64,000 nucleotides of DNA from Sphingopyxis sp. PET50 (GTDB taxonomy: Bacteria; Pseudomonadota; Alphaproteobacteria; Sphingomonadales; Sphingomonadaceae). Position 1 is the first letter of the stretch. Every line of letters starts with the position of its first letter. The notes beneath the pieces are model-generated. The model searched no databases. It was not told the origin of the DNA and saw only the letters and a program-made list of their open reading frames with translations. The DNA is taken from assembly GCF_025244705.1 (NCBI RefSeq), contig NZ_CP104207.1, positions 1,302,001 through 1,366,000 of the forward strand. The letters run 5' to 3'. A program made the translations under genes and the position numbers. This document shows, one piece after another, positions 10,549 through 21,750 of this stretch.

Positions 10549-11478
10549 TCAGGCGTGGTGCGCGAGGAACCAGTCGTAGGTGGCGGCGATGCCGTCGCGC
10601 AATCCGACCTTTGGCGACCAGCCCATGGCGGCGAGCTTGGCGTTCGACATCAGCTTGCGCGGCGTGCCGTCGGGCTTGGTCGTGTCCAGCTCGATCTCGA
10701 CATCGGCGCCGACCACGTCGGCGACGAGGCGCGCGAGGTCGATGATCGCGATATCGGTGCCCGAGCCGACATTGACATGTCCGGCGCCGGAATAGGTCTT
10801 CATCAGGAAGACGCAGGCGTCGGCGCAATCGTCGACGTGCAGGAATTCGCGCATCGGCGTGCCGGTACCCCACAGCGTCATCGTCCGCGCGCCGCCGATC
10901 TTCGCCTCATGCGCCTTGCGGATCAGCGCCGGCAGGACGTGGCTCGACGCGAGGTCGAAATTGTCGCCGGGACCGTAGAGGTTGGTCGGCATCGCGGAGA
11001 TATAGTCGGCGCCATATTGGCGGCGATAGCTTTGCGCGAGCTTGATCCCGGCGATCTTGGCGATCGCATACCATTCGTTCGTCGGTTCGAGCGGGCCGGT
11101 GAGCAAGGCTTCCTCGACGATCGGCTGTTCGGCGAACTTCGGATAGATGCACGACGAGCCGAGGAAGCAGAGCTTGGCGACGTCGGCGCGGTGCACGGCA
11201 TCGACGATATTCGTTTCGATGACGAGATTCTGGTAGAGGAAATCGGCCGGGAAGCTGTCGTTGGCGAGGATGCCGCCGACCTTCGCCGCGGCGAGGAACA
11301 CCGCGTCGGGCTTTTCCCGCGCCACCCAGGCGCGCACCGCGGCCTGGTCGAGCAGGTCGAGCGTGTCGCGGCCCGCGGTCAGCACGTCGCAATTCTCGCT
11401 GGCCAGCCGGCGCACGAGCGCGCTGCCGACCATGCCGCGATGGCCCGCCACCCAGACGCGTTTGTTTTCGAGGTTCAT
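10549..11478 (-). CDS. fcl: GDP-L-fucose synthase
   Basis: A 309-residue SDR that epimerises and reduces GDP-4-keto-6-deoxymannose to GDP-L-fucose. It begins 'MNLENKRVWVAGHRGMVGSA', carries 'KVGGILAN', 'FLGSSCIYPKFAEQP', the YxxxK in 'YAIAKIAGIK' and 'WGTGTPMREFLHVDD', all hallmarks of Fcl/WcaG. It lies downstream of gmd on the same strand with a fucosyltransferase-like gene between them, forming a GDP-fucose supply unit. Complete, with normal length. Confidence 0.95.
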   Translation of the reverse strand: MNLENKRVWVAGHRGMVGSALVRRLASENCDVLTAGRDTLDLLDQAAVRAWVAREKPDAVFLAAAKVGGILANDSFPADFLYQNLVIETNIVDAVHRADVAKLCFLGSSCIYPKFAEQPIVEEALLTGPLEPTNEWYAIAKIAGIKLAQSYRRQYGADYISAMPTNLYGPGDNFDLASSHVLPALIRKAHEAKIGGARTMTLWGTGTPMREFLHVDDCADACVFLMKTYSGAGHVNVGSGTDIAIIDLARLVADVVGADVEIELDTTKPDGTPRKLMSNAKLAAMGWSPKVGLRDGIAATYDWFLAHHA

Positions 11479-11503
11479 AGTCTCTTTCTCTTCGCGGCGC
11501 CGG

Positions 11504-12325
11504 TTACAGGCTGATGTCGAGGCCGGCGCGGTGCGGGAAAAATTCGCGGTAGTCGAAATTGCCGTCCCAGATCGCCGGCGCGTCGCCGAGAAAGGCGCCC
11601 CACATCGAAAAGGTCGAGCGCGAGGTGACGATCAGCCGCGCGCGCGCCATGCGGGCCATCGCGGCGGCGGCCTGGCCGCTTTCGTCGAAGCGGAGGTCGG
11701 CGGCGCCGAGTCCTTCGCGCACTTCGTCGAAGCTGCCGTCGGTGAAGATGAGCAGGCGGGGGCTGGCGAGTCCCAGCTGTTTGGCCCCGGCCTCGATCGC
11801 GCCGCGGTACCAGTCGAACGAGGTGCGGGTGTTGACGTCGCCGGTCTGGCCCGGATCGGCGACGAAATCGCCGAGGCGGATATGCACGGCGATGTCGTAA
11901 TCCTCGCCGGCCGGGCCGGTGCGCATGTTGGCGGCGTACCATTGACGGACGAGCGGCTGATGACCCGCGAGATCGTGGAAATAGTCGCGCAGGCCCGAAT
12001 ATCGGATCACGCCGTCGGTGAGCGTCGCGGCGCGCTCCTCGTCCTCGCCGACCGAGGGGCCTTGGAGGCGCGAGCGCAGCCAGTCGCCCCATTCGCCGCC
12101 GCGCCGCGCCCTTGCTACATCGGTATAGAAACGCTTGTCACGCTCGCCGCGCAGCAGCGGCCCCCATTTGAACTGCGCGAAGGTCGGGTAGACGAAGGTG
12201 CCGCCGCGCTCCTGTTGCCCGATGACCGCGCGCAGGATCGGGAACAGCAGATTGCCGAGACCCGCGCCCGGCGTCCGGAACAACCCAAAATCCACGGAAC
12301 TCAGAGATGGATTATGGTACAGCAT
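11504..12325 (-). CDS. GT11-like alpha-1,2-fucosyltransferase family protein
   Basis: A 273-residue protein with the two motifs that mark GT11 and related fucosyltransferases. These are an N-terminal glycine-rich 'GAGLGNLLFPI' and a central 'VHIRLGDFV', the equivalent of the HxRRGD donor-binding motif. A C-terminal 'SRSTFSMWGAFLG' segment matches the GDP-fucose-binding end of the fold. It lies between gmd and fcl with a nine-base gap to gmd, strongly suggesting that it uses the GDP-L-fucose they make. Overall similarity to classical GT11 members is modest, so linkage type is not certain. Confidence 0.7.
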   Translation of the reverse strand: MLYHNPSLSSVDFGLFRTPGAGLGNLLFPILRAVIGQQERGGTFVYPTFAQFKWGPLLRGERDKRFYTDVARARRGGEWGDWLRSRLQGPSVGEDEERAATLTDGVIRYSGLRDYFHDLAGHQPLVRQWYAANMRTGPAGEDYDIAVHIRLGDFVADPGQTGDVNTRTSFDWYRGAIEAGAKQLGLASPRLLIFTDGSFDEVREGLGAADLRFDESGQAAAAMARMARARLIVTSRSTFSMWGAFLGDAPAIWDGNFDYREFFPHRAGLDISL

Positions 12326-12334
12326 CGCGCGTGA

Positions 12335-13408
<1,074 letters not shown>

Positions 13409-13589
13409 TCACTATGGGGCGGCAGGGGAGGCAATCGGTCGATTCTAAAGCGGCCCTTCCCTTCCCGCGCCTGACCCGCGAAGTCAACCGGCCTGTTCGC
13501 GCCTGCACAACTTCGCGCTTGTTCGCAGGGGTCTAGCTGTCTATCGCGGCGCTTCCGCTTGGGGGCCTACCCTCGTACAGGAGACATAT
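13409..13589. promoter_or_regulatory. divergent intergenic region between gmd and the main plus-strand locus
   Basis: This 181-base gap separates gmd (minus) from the first gene of the long plus-strand locus, so promoters for both directions should lie here. I could not recognise convincing -35/-10 pairs. A clear ribosome-binding site AGGAGA is at 13579-13584, five bases before the GTG at 13590. An ATG two bases upstream of that GTG is closed immediately by TGA, so it cannot be the start. Confidence 0.4.
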
Positions 13590-14587
13590 GTGACCGTGCT
13601 CATCACAGGGGCCGCTCGGCTTCATCGGTTTCCACCTTGCGCGGCGGCTGATGGGCGAAGGCTCAGCCAGTCGTCGGCATCGACATCGTCAACGACTATT
13701 ACGACCCGGCGCTGAAGCGCGCGCGCCTGGCGAAATTGTCCGAGGAATTCGGTGACCTGTTCACCTTTCGCCAGGTCGATTTTGCCGATGCGAATGCACT
13801 CGACGCCGCGCTCGTCGATCTGAAATTCGCCGATATCGCGCATCTCGGCGCGCAGGCGGGGGTTCGCTATTCGATCGACAACCCGCGCGCCTATGTCCAG
13901 TCGAACCTGGTCGGCCATCTGAACCTGCTGGAAGTCGCGCGCGAGCGGCAGGTGCCGATGGTCTATGCCTCCTCCTCCTCGGTCTATGGCGGCAACAAGG
14001 ACTTGCCCTTCCGCGTCGAGGATCGTGTCGACCATCCCATGTCGCTCTATGCCGCGACCAAGAAAGCCGACGAATTGATGAGCGAAACCTACGCCCATCT
14101 CTATCGCATTCCGCTGACGGGCCTGCGCTTCTTCACCGTCTATGGCCCATGGGGCTGACCCGACATGGCGATGTGGATCTTCACCAGGGCGATCTTCGAG
14201 GGCACGCCGATCCAGGTGTTCAACGCCGGGGCGATGCGCCGAGATTTCACCTATATCGACGATATCGTGTCTGGCGTGGCTGCCTGCATCGCCAACCCGC
14301 CGCCCGACGACGGCGAACTCAAGGCCGGCGGCAGCGCCGCGCCGCACCGGCTTTACAATATCGGCAACAACCGGTCGGAGGAACTGACGCGGATGATCGC
14401 GCTGATCGAGGAAGCGTGCGGGCGCGAGGCGATCAAGGAAATGGCGCCGCTGCAGCCCGGCGATGTGCCCGAAACCTACGCCGACATCAGCGCGATCTCG
14501 GGCGATCTGGGGTACGAACCGACGACGCCGATCGACGTCGGCATCCCCAATTTCGTCAACTGGTACCGCGACTATCACCGGATTTGA
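13590..14587 (+). CDS. UDP-glucuronate 4-epimerase family SDR (two frameshifts and one in-frame stop)
   Basis: Extended SDR of the LspL/CapI/GalE-like group that interconverts UDP-glucuronate and UDP-galacturonate or their N-acetyl forms. Motifs are 'VTVLITGAAGFIGFH' (after repair), 'YYDPALK', 'QAGVRYSIDNP', 'YASSSSVYGGNK', 'YAATKKADE' (YxxxK) and 'MRRDFTYIDDIVSG'. Three lesions are visible. An extra T at 13616 turns GCCGGC into GCTCGGC, an extra T lies at 13663, and a TGA at 14156-14158 replaces the Arg codon in the conserved 'YGPWGRPDMA'. Frame and homology resume after each. A strong ribosome-binding site supports the GTG start. The next gene is a nucleotide-sugar dehydrogenase, so the pair likely makes and epimerises a uronic acid. 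Confidence 0.8.
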
Positions 14588-14621
14588 TGCCCCGCCCCTG
14601 TCCCCCAAGGAGCTGTAGAGA

Positions 14622-15890
14622 ATGAAGATCGTCGTCGTCGGGCTGGGCTATGTCGGGCTGCCGCTCGCGGTCCAGCTTGCGAAGCATTTCGACACCGTCG
14701 GGCTCGACAGCAATGCCGGACGCATCGCCGAGCTCAAGGACGGGCACGACCGCACCGGCGAGGTCGACGCGGCGTCGCTTGCCGGTAGCGGCCTGGCGCT
14801 GACCAGCGACGCGCAGGATGGCCGCGCCGCCGACCTTTATATCGTCACCGTGCCGACGCCGATCGACGCCGACAACCGCCCCGACCTGTCGCCGGTGCGC
14901 AGCGCGACGCGCACGGTCGCGGCGCTGATCGACCCGGCCAAGACACCGACGGTCGTCTATGAAAGCACCGTCTATCCCGGCGTGACCGAGGATATCTGCG
15001 GGCCGATGATCGAGGAACTGTCGGGACTGGTCCGCGGCCGCGACTTTTTTCTCGGCTATTCGCCCGAGCGCATCAATCCGGGCGACCGCGAGCATACGGT
15101 CGACAAGATCATGAAGGTGCTGGCGGGCGAGAACGACCGGGTGACCGACCTGCTCGCGAGCGTCTATGGCAAGGTGACCAGCGGCGGAGTGTTCCGCGCG
15201 AAATCGATCCGCGCCGCCGAAGCCGCCAAGGTGATCGAGAATGCGCAGCGCGACATCAACATCGCCTTCATCAACGAAGTGACCAAGATTTTCTCGGCGC
15301 TCGACATTTCGGTGTGGGACGTGCTCGACGCGGCGCGGACCAAGTGGAATTTCCTGCCCTTCGAGCCCGGCCTCGTCGGCGGCCACTGCATCGGGGTCGA
15401 TCCCTATTATCTGAGCCACCGGGCGCAGGAACTGGGCATTGATCCGCAGGTCGTGCTGTCGGGGCGCGCGATCAACGACGGCATGGCGCAGTGGATGGCC
15501 GACGAGGTCCATGCCGCGCTCGGCAAGGACAAGGCCGACATCCTGATCCTGGGCCTGACCTTCAAGGAAAATGTCCCCGACCTGCGCAACAGCAAGGTGA
15601 TCGACCTCGTCCGGGCGCTGCGCGCGCATGGCCATGAGGTCGCGGTGCACGACCCGCACGCCGACGCCGGCGAAGCGCGGCACGAATATGGACTCGATCT
15701 GGCCGCCCTGCCGCGCGATGCGGCCTATGACTGCGTGATCGGGGCGGTGCGGCACGACGCCATCAAGGCGCTGACCCCGGCCGGGCTCGCGGCGATGCTG
15801 CGCCCCGGCGGACTCGTCGCCGACCTGCGGCGCATGTGGTCGCCGCCGCCCGGCGAGGCAGCGTCATCGGTCCGATACTGGTCAATTTAA
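14622..15890 (+). CDS. nucleotide-sugar 6-dehydrogenase (TviB/WbpA type)
   Basis: A 422-residue UDP-sugar dehydrogenase that oxidises C6 of a UDP-hexose(amine) to a uronate using NAD. The N-terminal Rossmann motif is 'VVVGLGYVGLPLAVQLAK'; the catalytic Cys is in 'GLVGGHCIGVDPYYLSH'; 'LGLTFKENVPDLRNSKV' marks the UDP-binding domain. The style matches TviB/WbpA-type UDP-GlcNAc dehydrogenases more than UDP-glucose dehydrogenase, though sequence alone does not settle the substrate. A good ribosome-binding site (AAGGAG) lies about ten bases before the ATG. It is the best local candidate for the WbpA step needed by the wbpB/D/E homologues further along. Complete. Confidence 0.88.
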   Translation: MKIVVVGLGYVGLPLAVQLAKHFDTVGLDSNAGRIAELKDGHDRTGEVDAASLAGSGLALTSDAQDGRAADLYIVTVPTPIDADNRPDLSPVRSATRTVAALIDPAKTPTVVYESTVYPGVTEDICGPMIEELSGLVRGRDFFLGYSPERINPGDREHTVDKIMKVLAGENDRVTDLLASVYGKVTSGGVFRAKSIRAAEAAKVIENAQRDINIAFINEVTKIFSALDISVWDVLDAARTKWNFLPFEPGLVGGHCIGVDPYYLSHRAQELGIDPQVVLSGRAINDGMAQWMADEVHAALGKDKADILILGLTFKENVPDLRNSKVIDLVRALRAHGHEVAVHDPHADAGEARHEYGLDLAALPRDAAYDCVIGAVRHDAIKALTPAGLAAMLRPGGLVADLRRMWSPPPGEAASSVRYWSI

Positions 15891-15959
15891 CCATCCGGGG
15901 GTGGCGCTCGCGCCAATATCTGCCTAATGCCCCGGTCAACGAAAATAATGGAAGTGTGA

Positions 15960-17371
15960 ATGTCGCGTACTCGGGAGTCCTTGTTCGACCGCTGGTTTCT
16001 GGCGATTTTTCTGGTTGCCATCCTGTTATTCGGCGGTTCCGCACGGGTGGACAGCGTCGGACTGGTGATCGTGCGCACGCTGGCGATCGCCGCGATCGCC
16101 TTTACCTTGCCCGGTTGGTGGGACGAAGCCCGGCGCAGCAAGCTGGTCGATCGTTATCGCCCGCTGCTCCTTCTTCTCGGCGCGGCGGCGGCGTGGATGG
16201 TCATCCAGCTCATCCCCCTGCCCGCGGGCCTCTGGGCGATGCTTCCGGGCCATGGCGACCTCGCCGCGAAAATGACCGCCGCGGGGGTCGAGGTCGGCTG
16301 GCGGCCGCTGGCCCTGTCGCCGGGGCGCGCGATCCATTCGCTGCTCGACCTGCTCGTGCCGCTCGCCGTCGTGCTGGTGGTCGGCCGCACCTCCGACACG
16401 AGCCTGCGCGCGCTGCCGCTGCGCCTGCTCGCCTTTCTCGCCGTCGCAGCGACCTTTGGCATGCTACAATTGCTCATGCCGACGAAGGCGCTCCCTATTT
16501 CCACCGCATCACCAATGTCGGTGCGGCGGTGGGCTTCTTTGCCAACCGCAATCACCACGCGGTGTTCCTGGCGCTTTATTGGCCGTTGCTGCTGTGGTTC
16601 ATCCACGGCCGGAACGACCGCGCGGGCAGCCATGCCGCCACCCTGCTCGGCGTATTGGGCGGCGTTGCCGTGATGCTGGCGATCATGGCGACCGGGTCGC
16701 GTGCCGGCCTCGCCATCGGCGGCGTCAGCTTCCTGGCGACGAGTGTGCTCCTCTATCGGATGCGGGGGGCCGCGGTGGGGACCGAATCGGCCGCCCAGAT
16801 CGTGCGGCTGACCCTGCTTGGCTCGATCGTCGCCACGATCGGCGGCGCGGCCGCGATGCTGGTGCTCGGCGGCGGGTTCATGGACCGGCTGGACCAGGGC
16901 GACGTGATGACCGACCTGCGCTTCGCGATCCTGCCGACGCTGAACGGCATCATCTGGGATTATGCGCCCTTCGGCAGCGGCTTCGGCGGCTTCGAGGCGG
17001 CGTACAAGATCGTCGAACCGGTCGAGCTGCTGTCGCTGCAATATCTGAATCATGCGCACAACGACTATCTGGAGCTGTTGATCGACGGCGGCCTGCCGGC
17101 GCTGGGGCTGCTCGCCGGTTGGGGTTTCATCGTCTGGCGTGCGGCAAGGCGCGGCTGGAGCAACGAGCAGGCGGCGGCGACCGATCGCGTCGGAATCGTC
17201 GCGTCGCTGATGATGCTGGGAATTTTCGCGGCGGCGAGCCTCGTCGATTATCCGCTGCGCACCCCCGCGCTGGCGTCGATGGCGACGCTGGCGACGGTCC
17301 TTTTGTATCGCCGCCCCGATATTCCGAAAGCCCGGCGCAAGGGACAACGGACCTCGGCGGGGTTCCGCTGA
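15960..17371 (+). CDS. O-antigen ligase/polymerase-family membrane protein (one frameshift)
   Basis: A polytopic inner-membrane protein. The N-terminal part begins 'MSRTRESLFDRWFLAIFL' and has several hydrophobic segments. The C-terminal part has more, plus 'LNHAHNDYLELLIDGGLPA', the motif of the RfaL/Wzy_C (O-antigen ligase-like) family. The frame changes near 16474-16475, just before 'HADEGAPYFHRITN'; removing two bases joins the parts cleanly. A second Wzy-like protein is encoded at 26922, so this one may be a ligase or act on a different chain. It precedes the export genes. Confidence 0.75.
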
Positions 17372-17476
17372 GGCGGACGGCGGGTTCCGACAGGTTTGAT
17401 TTTGCGGTTTCCTTTGCCGGGCGGGCGGGCTAGTCCCTCGCAAGCGGCCGGCAGATAAAAAAGGGAAGATGTTTCG

Positions 17477-18189
17477 GTGAATTTTCGTTTGGCTATCGCT
17501 AGCCTGACCGCCGCCTGCCTGTTGGCTAGGCTGTGGCGGTCGTCCGCAGCTCATGAGCACACCGACCTTGCAGGTTACCGACGGCAATTCGCTTCCGGCA
17601 CCGTCGGGAAGCGACTTGGTTGGCGAGACGCGGCCCTATCTGATCGGCCCGTTCGACCGGCTGAGCGTCGACGTCTATGGCGTGCCCGACCTCAGCAAGC
17701 AGGTCCAGGCCGACGCGTCGGGCAAGATCCAGCTGCCGCTGATCGGCGAGGTTCAGGCGTCCAACCAGACAACCGCGGAGCTCGCCGAAGCGATCGAAGG
17801 GCGGCTCGCCCGCTTCGTTCGCCGTCCCGACGTCAGCGTCAACGTGACCGAATCGGTGAGCCAGGTGCTGACCGTCGATGGACAGGTGACCCAGCCGGGC
17901 CTCTATCCGGTGGTCGGCAAGATGTCGCTGATACGGGCCGTCGCGCTCGCGAAGGGCACCACCGAATTCGCCAAGCTGGACGATGTCGTGGTTTTCCGGA
18001 CGGTCAACGGCCAGAAGATGGCCGCGCTCTACAATCTGAAGGCGATCCGTACCGGCCTTTATGACGATCCGGAGGTGTTCGCGAACGACGTCATCGTGGT
18101 CGGCGATCTCGCCCGCCCGCCGTCTGTTCAAGGATATTTTGGCGACGACGCCGCTGCTGGTGTCGCCTCTCGTCGCCCTCATCCGGTAA
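17477..18189 (+). CDS. Wza/GumB-like outer-membrane polysaccharide export lipoprotein (two frameshifts)
   Basis: A polysaccharide export protein of about 236 residues once repaired. It has a lipoprotein signal (Leu/Ala core, then repaired 'LLAGCGG' with the lipobox Cys). The polysaccharide-export domain ('IGPFDRLSVDVYGVPDLSKQ') follows, then an SLBB-like domain ('VDGQVTQPGLYPV'), and a hydrophobic C-terminal helix ending 'LVALIR'. At 17525-17531 GCTAGGC stands where GCCGGC would keep the frame; at 18105-18111 an extra T in GATCTCG shifts it again. Repairing both gives a continuous gene ending at TAA 18189. The GTG at 17477 has a purine-rich ribosome-binding site eight bases upstream. It is paired with the Wzz/BY-kinase that follows. 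Confidence 0.85.
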
Positions 18190-18213
18190 TCTGCAGGAAG
18201 TTCGATTAATTCC

Positions 18214-20440
18214 ATGACCGACGCAATACCCCAGCCGCCGACGATGGCCATTCCCGCGAGCCAGACCGGCGACGGCGACCCCGCCCGGCAAGGCAGCGGC
18301 TTCGCCACGGCGATGCCGTGGATCCTGCAATATTGGCGCGTCGCGCTGCGCTGGAAATGGGTGATCGTCGGCACGATCGTCGCCTGCCTGATCGGCGGCG
18401 CCATCTATACGATGCTCGCGCAACGTATCTATACCGCGAACGCGCGGATCGAGATTTCGCGCACCGAATCCAAGGTGCTCAACATAAACGGCGTCGAGCC
18501 CGAGCGCGGCGGGCGTGTCGAGCAGGAATTCTATCAGACGCAATATAATCTGCTGCGCGCGCGCTCGCAGGCGGAACGCGTCGCGAAGAGCCTGAACCTC
18601 GCACGCGACCCCGCCTTCCTCGCCGCCTTTGGCGGCAAGGCGCCGCCGTCGTCGCTGCGCGTGATGTCCAAGGCCGAACTCGATCAGGCCACCCGCAGCG
18701 TCGCATCGAAACTGGGCGGCAACGTCGTCCAGATCAAACCCGTCATCGGTTCGGCGCTGGTCGATATTTCGGTGGCGACCCCGAATCCCGAATTGTCGGC
18801 GAAGATCGCCAACAGCTGGGCCGAGAATTTCATCGCCGACAACCTCGAGCGCCGGTACGATCTCGGCGTCCTATGCCCGCCGCTTCCTCGAGGATCAGCT
18901 CAAGCAGACCAAGGCCAAGATGGAAGAGGCCGAGCGCGAGATGATGAGTTATGCCGAACGGCAGGGAATCCTGACCATCGCGCAGTCGGACAGCAGCGAC
19001 CCGAAGGCGCCGACCGTCGAACGCTCGATCATGGCGACCGACCTTGTCGCGCTGAACGATGCGCTCAATCGCGCCGTCATCGAGCGCATCGCCGCGGAGG
19101 GCGCGCTGAAAGCCGCGACCGGCCAGGCGACCGCGGTCGCCGACGGCAGCTCCAGTGTCACCGCCATGCGCCAGCGCAAGGCGGATCTGCAGTCCGAATA
19201 TGCCAAGCTGATGGTGATCTTTCAGCCTGACTATCCGCCTGCGCAGGCGCTCGACCGCCAGATCAAGGAACTCGACCGTGCGATCACCACCGAGTCCAAT
19301 CAGGTCGGCGGATCGAGCGTCGCGGCCGCGCGTTCGGCCTATGACGCCGCGCTCGCCCGCGAACAGGAGCTGCGTTCGCGCGTCGCGGGAACCAAGACCA
19401 ATCTGGTCGATGAGCGCCGCCGCAGCGTCCAGTACGGCATCCTCCAGCGCGAGGTCGATACCAACCGCGAATTGTACGACGGCCTGCTCCAGCGTTACAA
19501 GGAAGTCGGCATCGCCGGCGGCGTCGGCACGAACAATGTCGCGATCGTCGATCGCGCCCTGACGCCCGGCAGTCCGTCGAGTCCCAATCTGATCAGCAAC
19601 ATGTTCACCGCCTTGCTCGTCGGGCTGGCGCTGGCCGCGCTGCTGACGATCATCCTGGCGCAGATCGACACGACGGTCCGCGATCCGGCCGAAGCGCAGG
19701 ATGTCACCGAACTGCCTCTGCTCGGCGTCATCCCCGACACCGACAACGAACTGGCGATCGAAGAGGTGCGCGACCGCAAATCGTCCCAGTCCGAAGCCTA
19801 TCTGTCGGTCCAGACGGCGCTGCGCTTCTCGACCACGACGGGCGTGCCGAAATCGCTGATGTGCACGTCGACGCGCAAGGGCGAGGGCAAGTCGACATCG
19901 TCCTACGCGCTCGCGCTGTCGCTGCACCGGATCGGCCGCACCGCGATCGTCGTCGATTGCGACCTTCGCTCGCCGTCGGTGCATCGCCTCGCCGGGGTCG
20001 CCAACGGCGCGGGGACCAGCAACTTCCTGTCGGGCAACAACGATATCCTTTCGATGGTGCATCACGACGAATCGGACGGGCTGGCCTTCATCACCGCGGG
20101 CCCGATGCCGCCAAATGCCGCCGAACTGCTGTCGAGCGACCGCATTGCAGACCTGATCGCCGCGCTCAGCCAGCATTATCAGCACATCGTGCTCGACGCG
20201 CCGCCGGTGCTCGGTCTCGCCGACTCGCCGCTGCTCGCGAGCAAGGTCGAAGGCGTCGTCTATTGCGTCGAGGCGGAAGGCGCGCGGACCAACGCGATCC
20301 GCTACTCGCTGGCGCGCCTGCGCGCCGCCGGGGCGACCTTGCTCGGCGTGGTGCTGACCAAGTTCGACGAAAAGCGCGCCTATTATGGCTATGGGTATGA
20401 ATATGGTTATGGCTATGCCGACGCGCAGCCGGGGGAATAA
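18214..20440 (+). CDS. Wzz chain-length regulator fused to BY-kinase (one frameshift)
   Basis: An inner-membrane polysaccharide co-polymerase with tyrosine autokinase domain, about 741 residues. It has a first membrane segment at about residues 48-68 and a long coiled periplasmic Wzz/GNVR region. A second membrane segment ('MFTALLVGLALAALLTIIL') follows, then the kinase with Walker A-like 'STRKGEGKST' (about 551-560) and A' 'IVVDCDLRSP'. The tail is a tyrosine cluster ('YYGYGYEYGYGY') expected to be autophosphorylated. The frame breaks at 18859-18865 (extra T in GATCTCG), and repair gives 'YDPASYARRFLEDQLKQT'. It partners the Wza-like protein just upstream to control length and export. Confidence 0.88.
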
Positions 20441-21692
20441 GACCACAGTCGGCGGCAGGAGGATCGGTCAACCGGGCGCACGGCAAATGGTGCGCCTGCC
20501 GGACCGGGGCATCCTGATCCATGGCGCGGCGATGTTCGTGCTGTGGGTGCTCGTGACCCTGTTCACGGCGTCCACGGTGATGACCTTCTACAGCGCCCCG
20601 CGCGCGCTGGCGCTCAACCCGTTCAACGCGACCGCCAAGGCGCAGCTGGCGAACGACATGGTCTATGCCACCGGCGACGCCGGCCGGACCGGCGCCGCCG
20701 CGAAACTGAGCCGCGAGGCGCTGGACGGCAATCCGACGCTGGCGACGGCCTATCGCATGATCGGGCTCGACAATGCGCGTCGCGGCAAGCCCGTGAAGCC
20801 ACTGGTTCTTGCCGCGACCTATCTGACGCGGCGCGACTATGTCGCCAATCTGTGGCTGATCGAGGACGCGGTCAAACGCGGCCGGATGGATCAGGCAATG
20901 ACCGACGTCGACGCGTCGCTCCGCACCTCGCGGCGCGGTCAGGCCCTGCTCTTCCCGATTCTGGCCCAGGCGGTCGCCGAACCCGAGATGCGCCCGCAAT
21001 TTCAGCGGCTGTTCCGCGCCAATCCCGACTGGCTGCCGAGTTTCCTTGGCTATTATGTCAATTCGCGCGAAAAGGCGGCGCCGCTGGCGCAGATCATCCT
21101 GCCGATCCGCAAGGATTTGCCGGGCAATTATCGCGGTCTCGACCGCACGCTCATCGGCCTGATGGTCGCGCAGCAGGATTTCGACGCGGCGCGCGCCTTC
21201 GAAAGGGCGATCGCGGATCCGGTGTCCAAGGCGGGAACGCAAATCATCCATAACAGCCGGTTCGAGGCGGAAGGTCCCTACCCGCCGATCGATTGGCACC
21301 TGCTGCGCGAAGCCTCCTATGGGTCGGACATCGAAGAGACGGCGAAGGGCAATCGCCTGGTCGTCGTATCGGACCAGGAAAATCCCGCGATGGTCGCTCG
21401 CCAGCTCGTCCAGCTCGCGCCCGGCGCCTATCGTTTCGCCGCGCGCGGCCGCATGATTTCGGGCAACGACGATGCCGCGCTGCGCTGGCAGGTAGATTGC
21501 GCCGAGACCGGCGGGCCGCGGCAGCTGGCCGAACTGCGCTTCGCGCGCGGGGCGGAGCCCGAGCCGGTTGACTTCACCGTGCCCCCGGGGCCGTGCCGCA
21601 ACTACTGGATCACCTTGATCGCCGGGGCCGGCTTTGGCAGCGCGTCGCTGCAGGCCGAATTCCAGTCGGTTCAACTGCAACCCGTCCGGTGA
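20415..21692 (+). CDS. uncharacterised membrane-anchored exopolysaccharide-locus protein
   Basis: Not recognised as a named family. One membrane segment near the N-terminus ('AAMFVLWVLVTLFTAST') is followed by an Ala/Leu-rich helical region that looks TPR-like, as in 'AKLSREALDGNPTLATAYRMIG'. A C-terminal beta-type domain has 'AARGRMISGNDDAALRWQVDC' and two or three Cys that could pair. The predicted topology is a periplasmic protein anchored in the inner membrane. The start overlaps the end of the BY-kinase gene; ATG 20415 and ATG 20487 are both possible. The position next to wza and wzz genes suggests a role in polysaccharide assembly, but no function can be assigned from sequence. Confidence 0.7.
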   Translation: MPTRSRGNKTTVGGRRIGQPGARQMVRLPDRGILIHGAAMFVLWVLVTLFTASTVMTFYSAPRALALNPFNATAKAQLANDMVYATGDAGRTGAAAKLSREALDGNPTLATAYRMIGLDNARRGKPVKPLVLAATYLTRRDYVANLWLIEDAVKRGRMDQAMTDVDASLRTSRRGQALLFPILAQAVAEPEMRPQFQRLFRANPDWLPSFLGYYVNSREKAAPLAQIILPIRKDLPGNYRGLDRTLIGLMVAQQDFDAARAFERAIADPVSKAGTQIIHNSRFEAEGPYPPIDWHLLREASYGSDIEETAKGNRLVVVSDQENPAMVARQLVQLAPGAYRFAARGRMISGNDDAALRWQVDCAETGGPRQLAELRFARGAEPEPVDFTVPPGPCRNYWITLIAGAGFGSASLQAEFQSVQLQPVR

Positions 21693-21750
21693 GACCGATG
21701 CTGTCGGCCCGGACCGGTCGCCTATCCGTTTCGCAGCGGGACCCGGCTCC

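Noticed and set aside
18855..18885. Programmed ribosomal frameshifting in the Wzz/BY-kinase
   Set aside because: No slippery heptamer or downstream structure was seen, and the break shares the extra-T context of lesions in unrelated genes.
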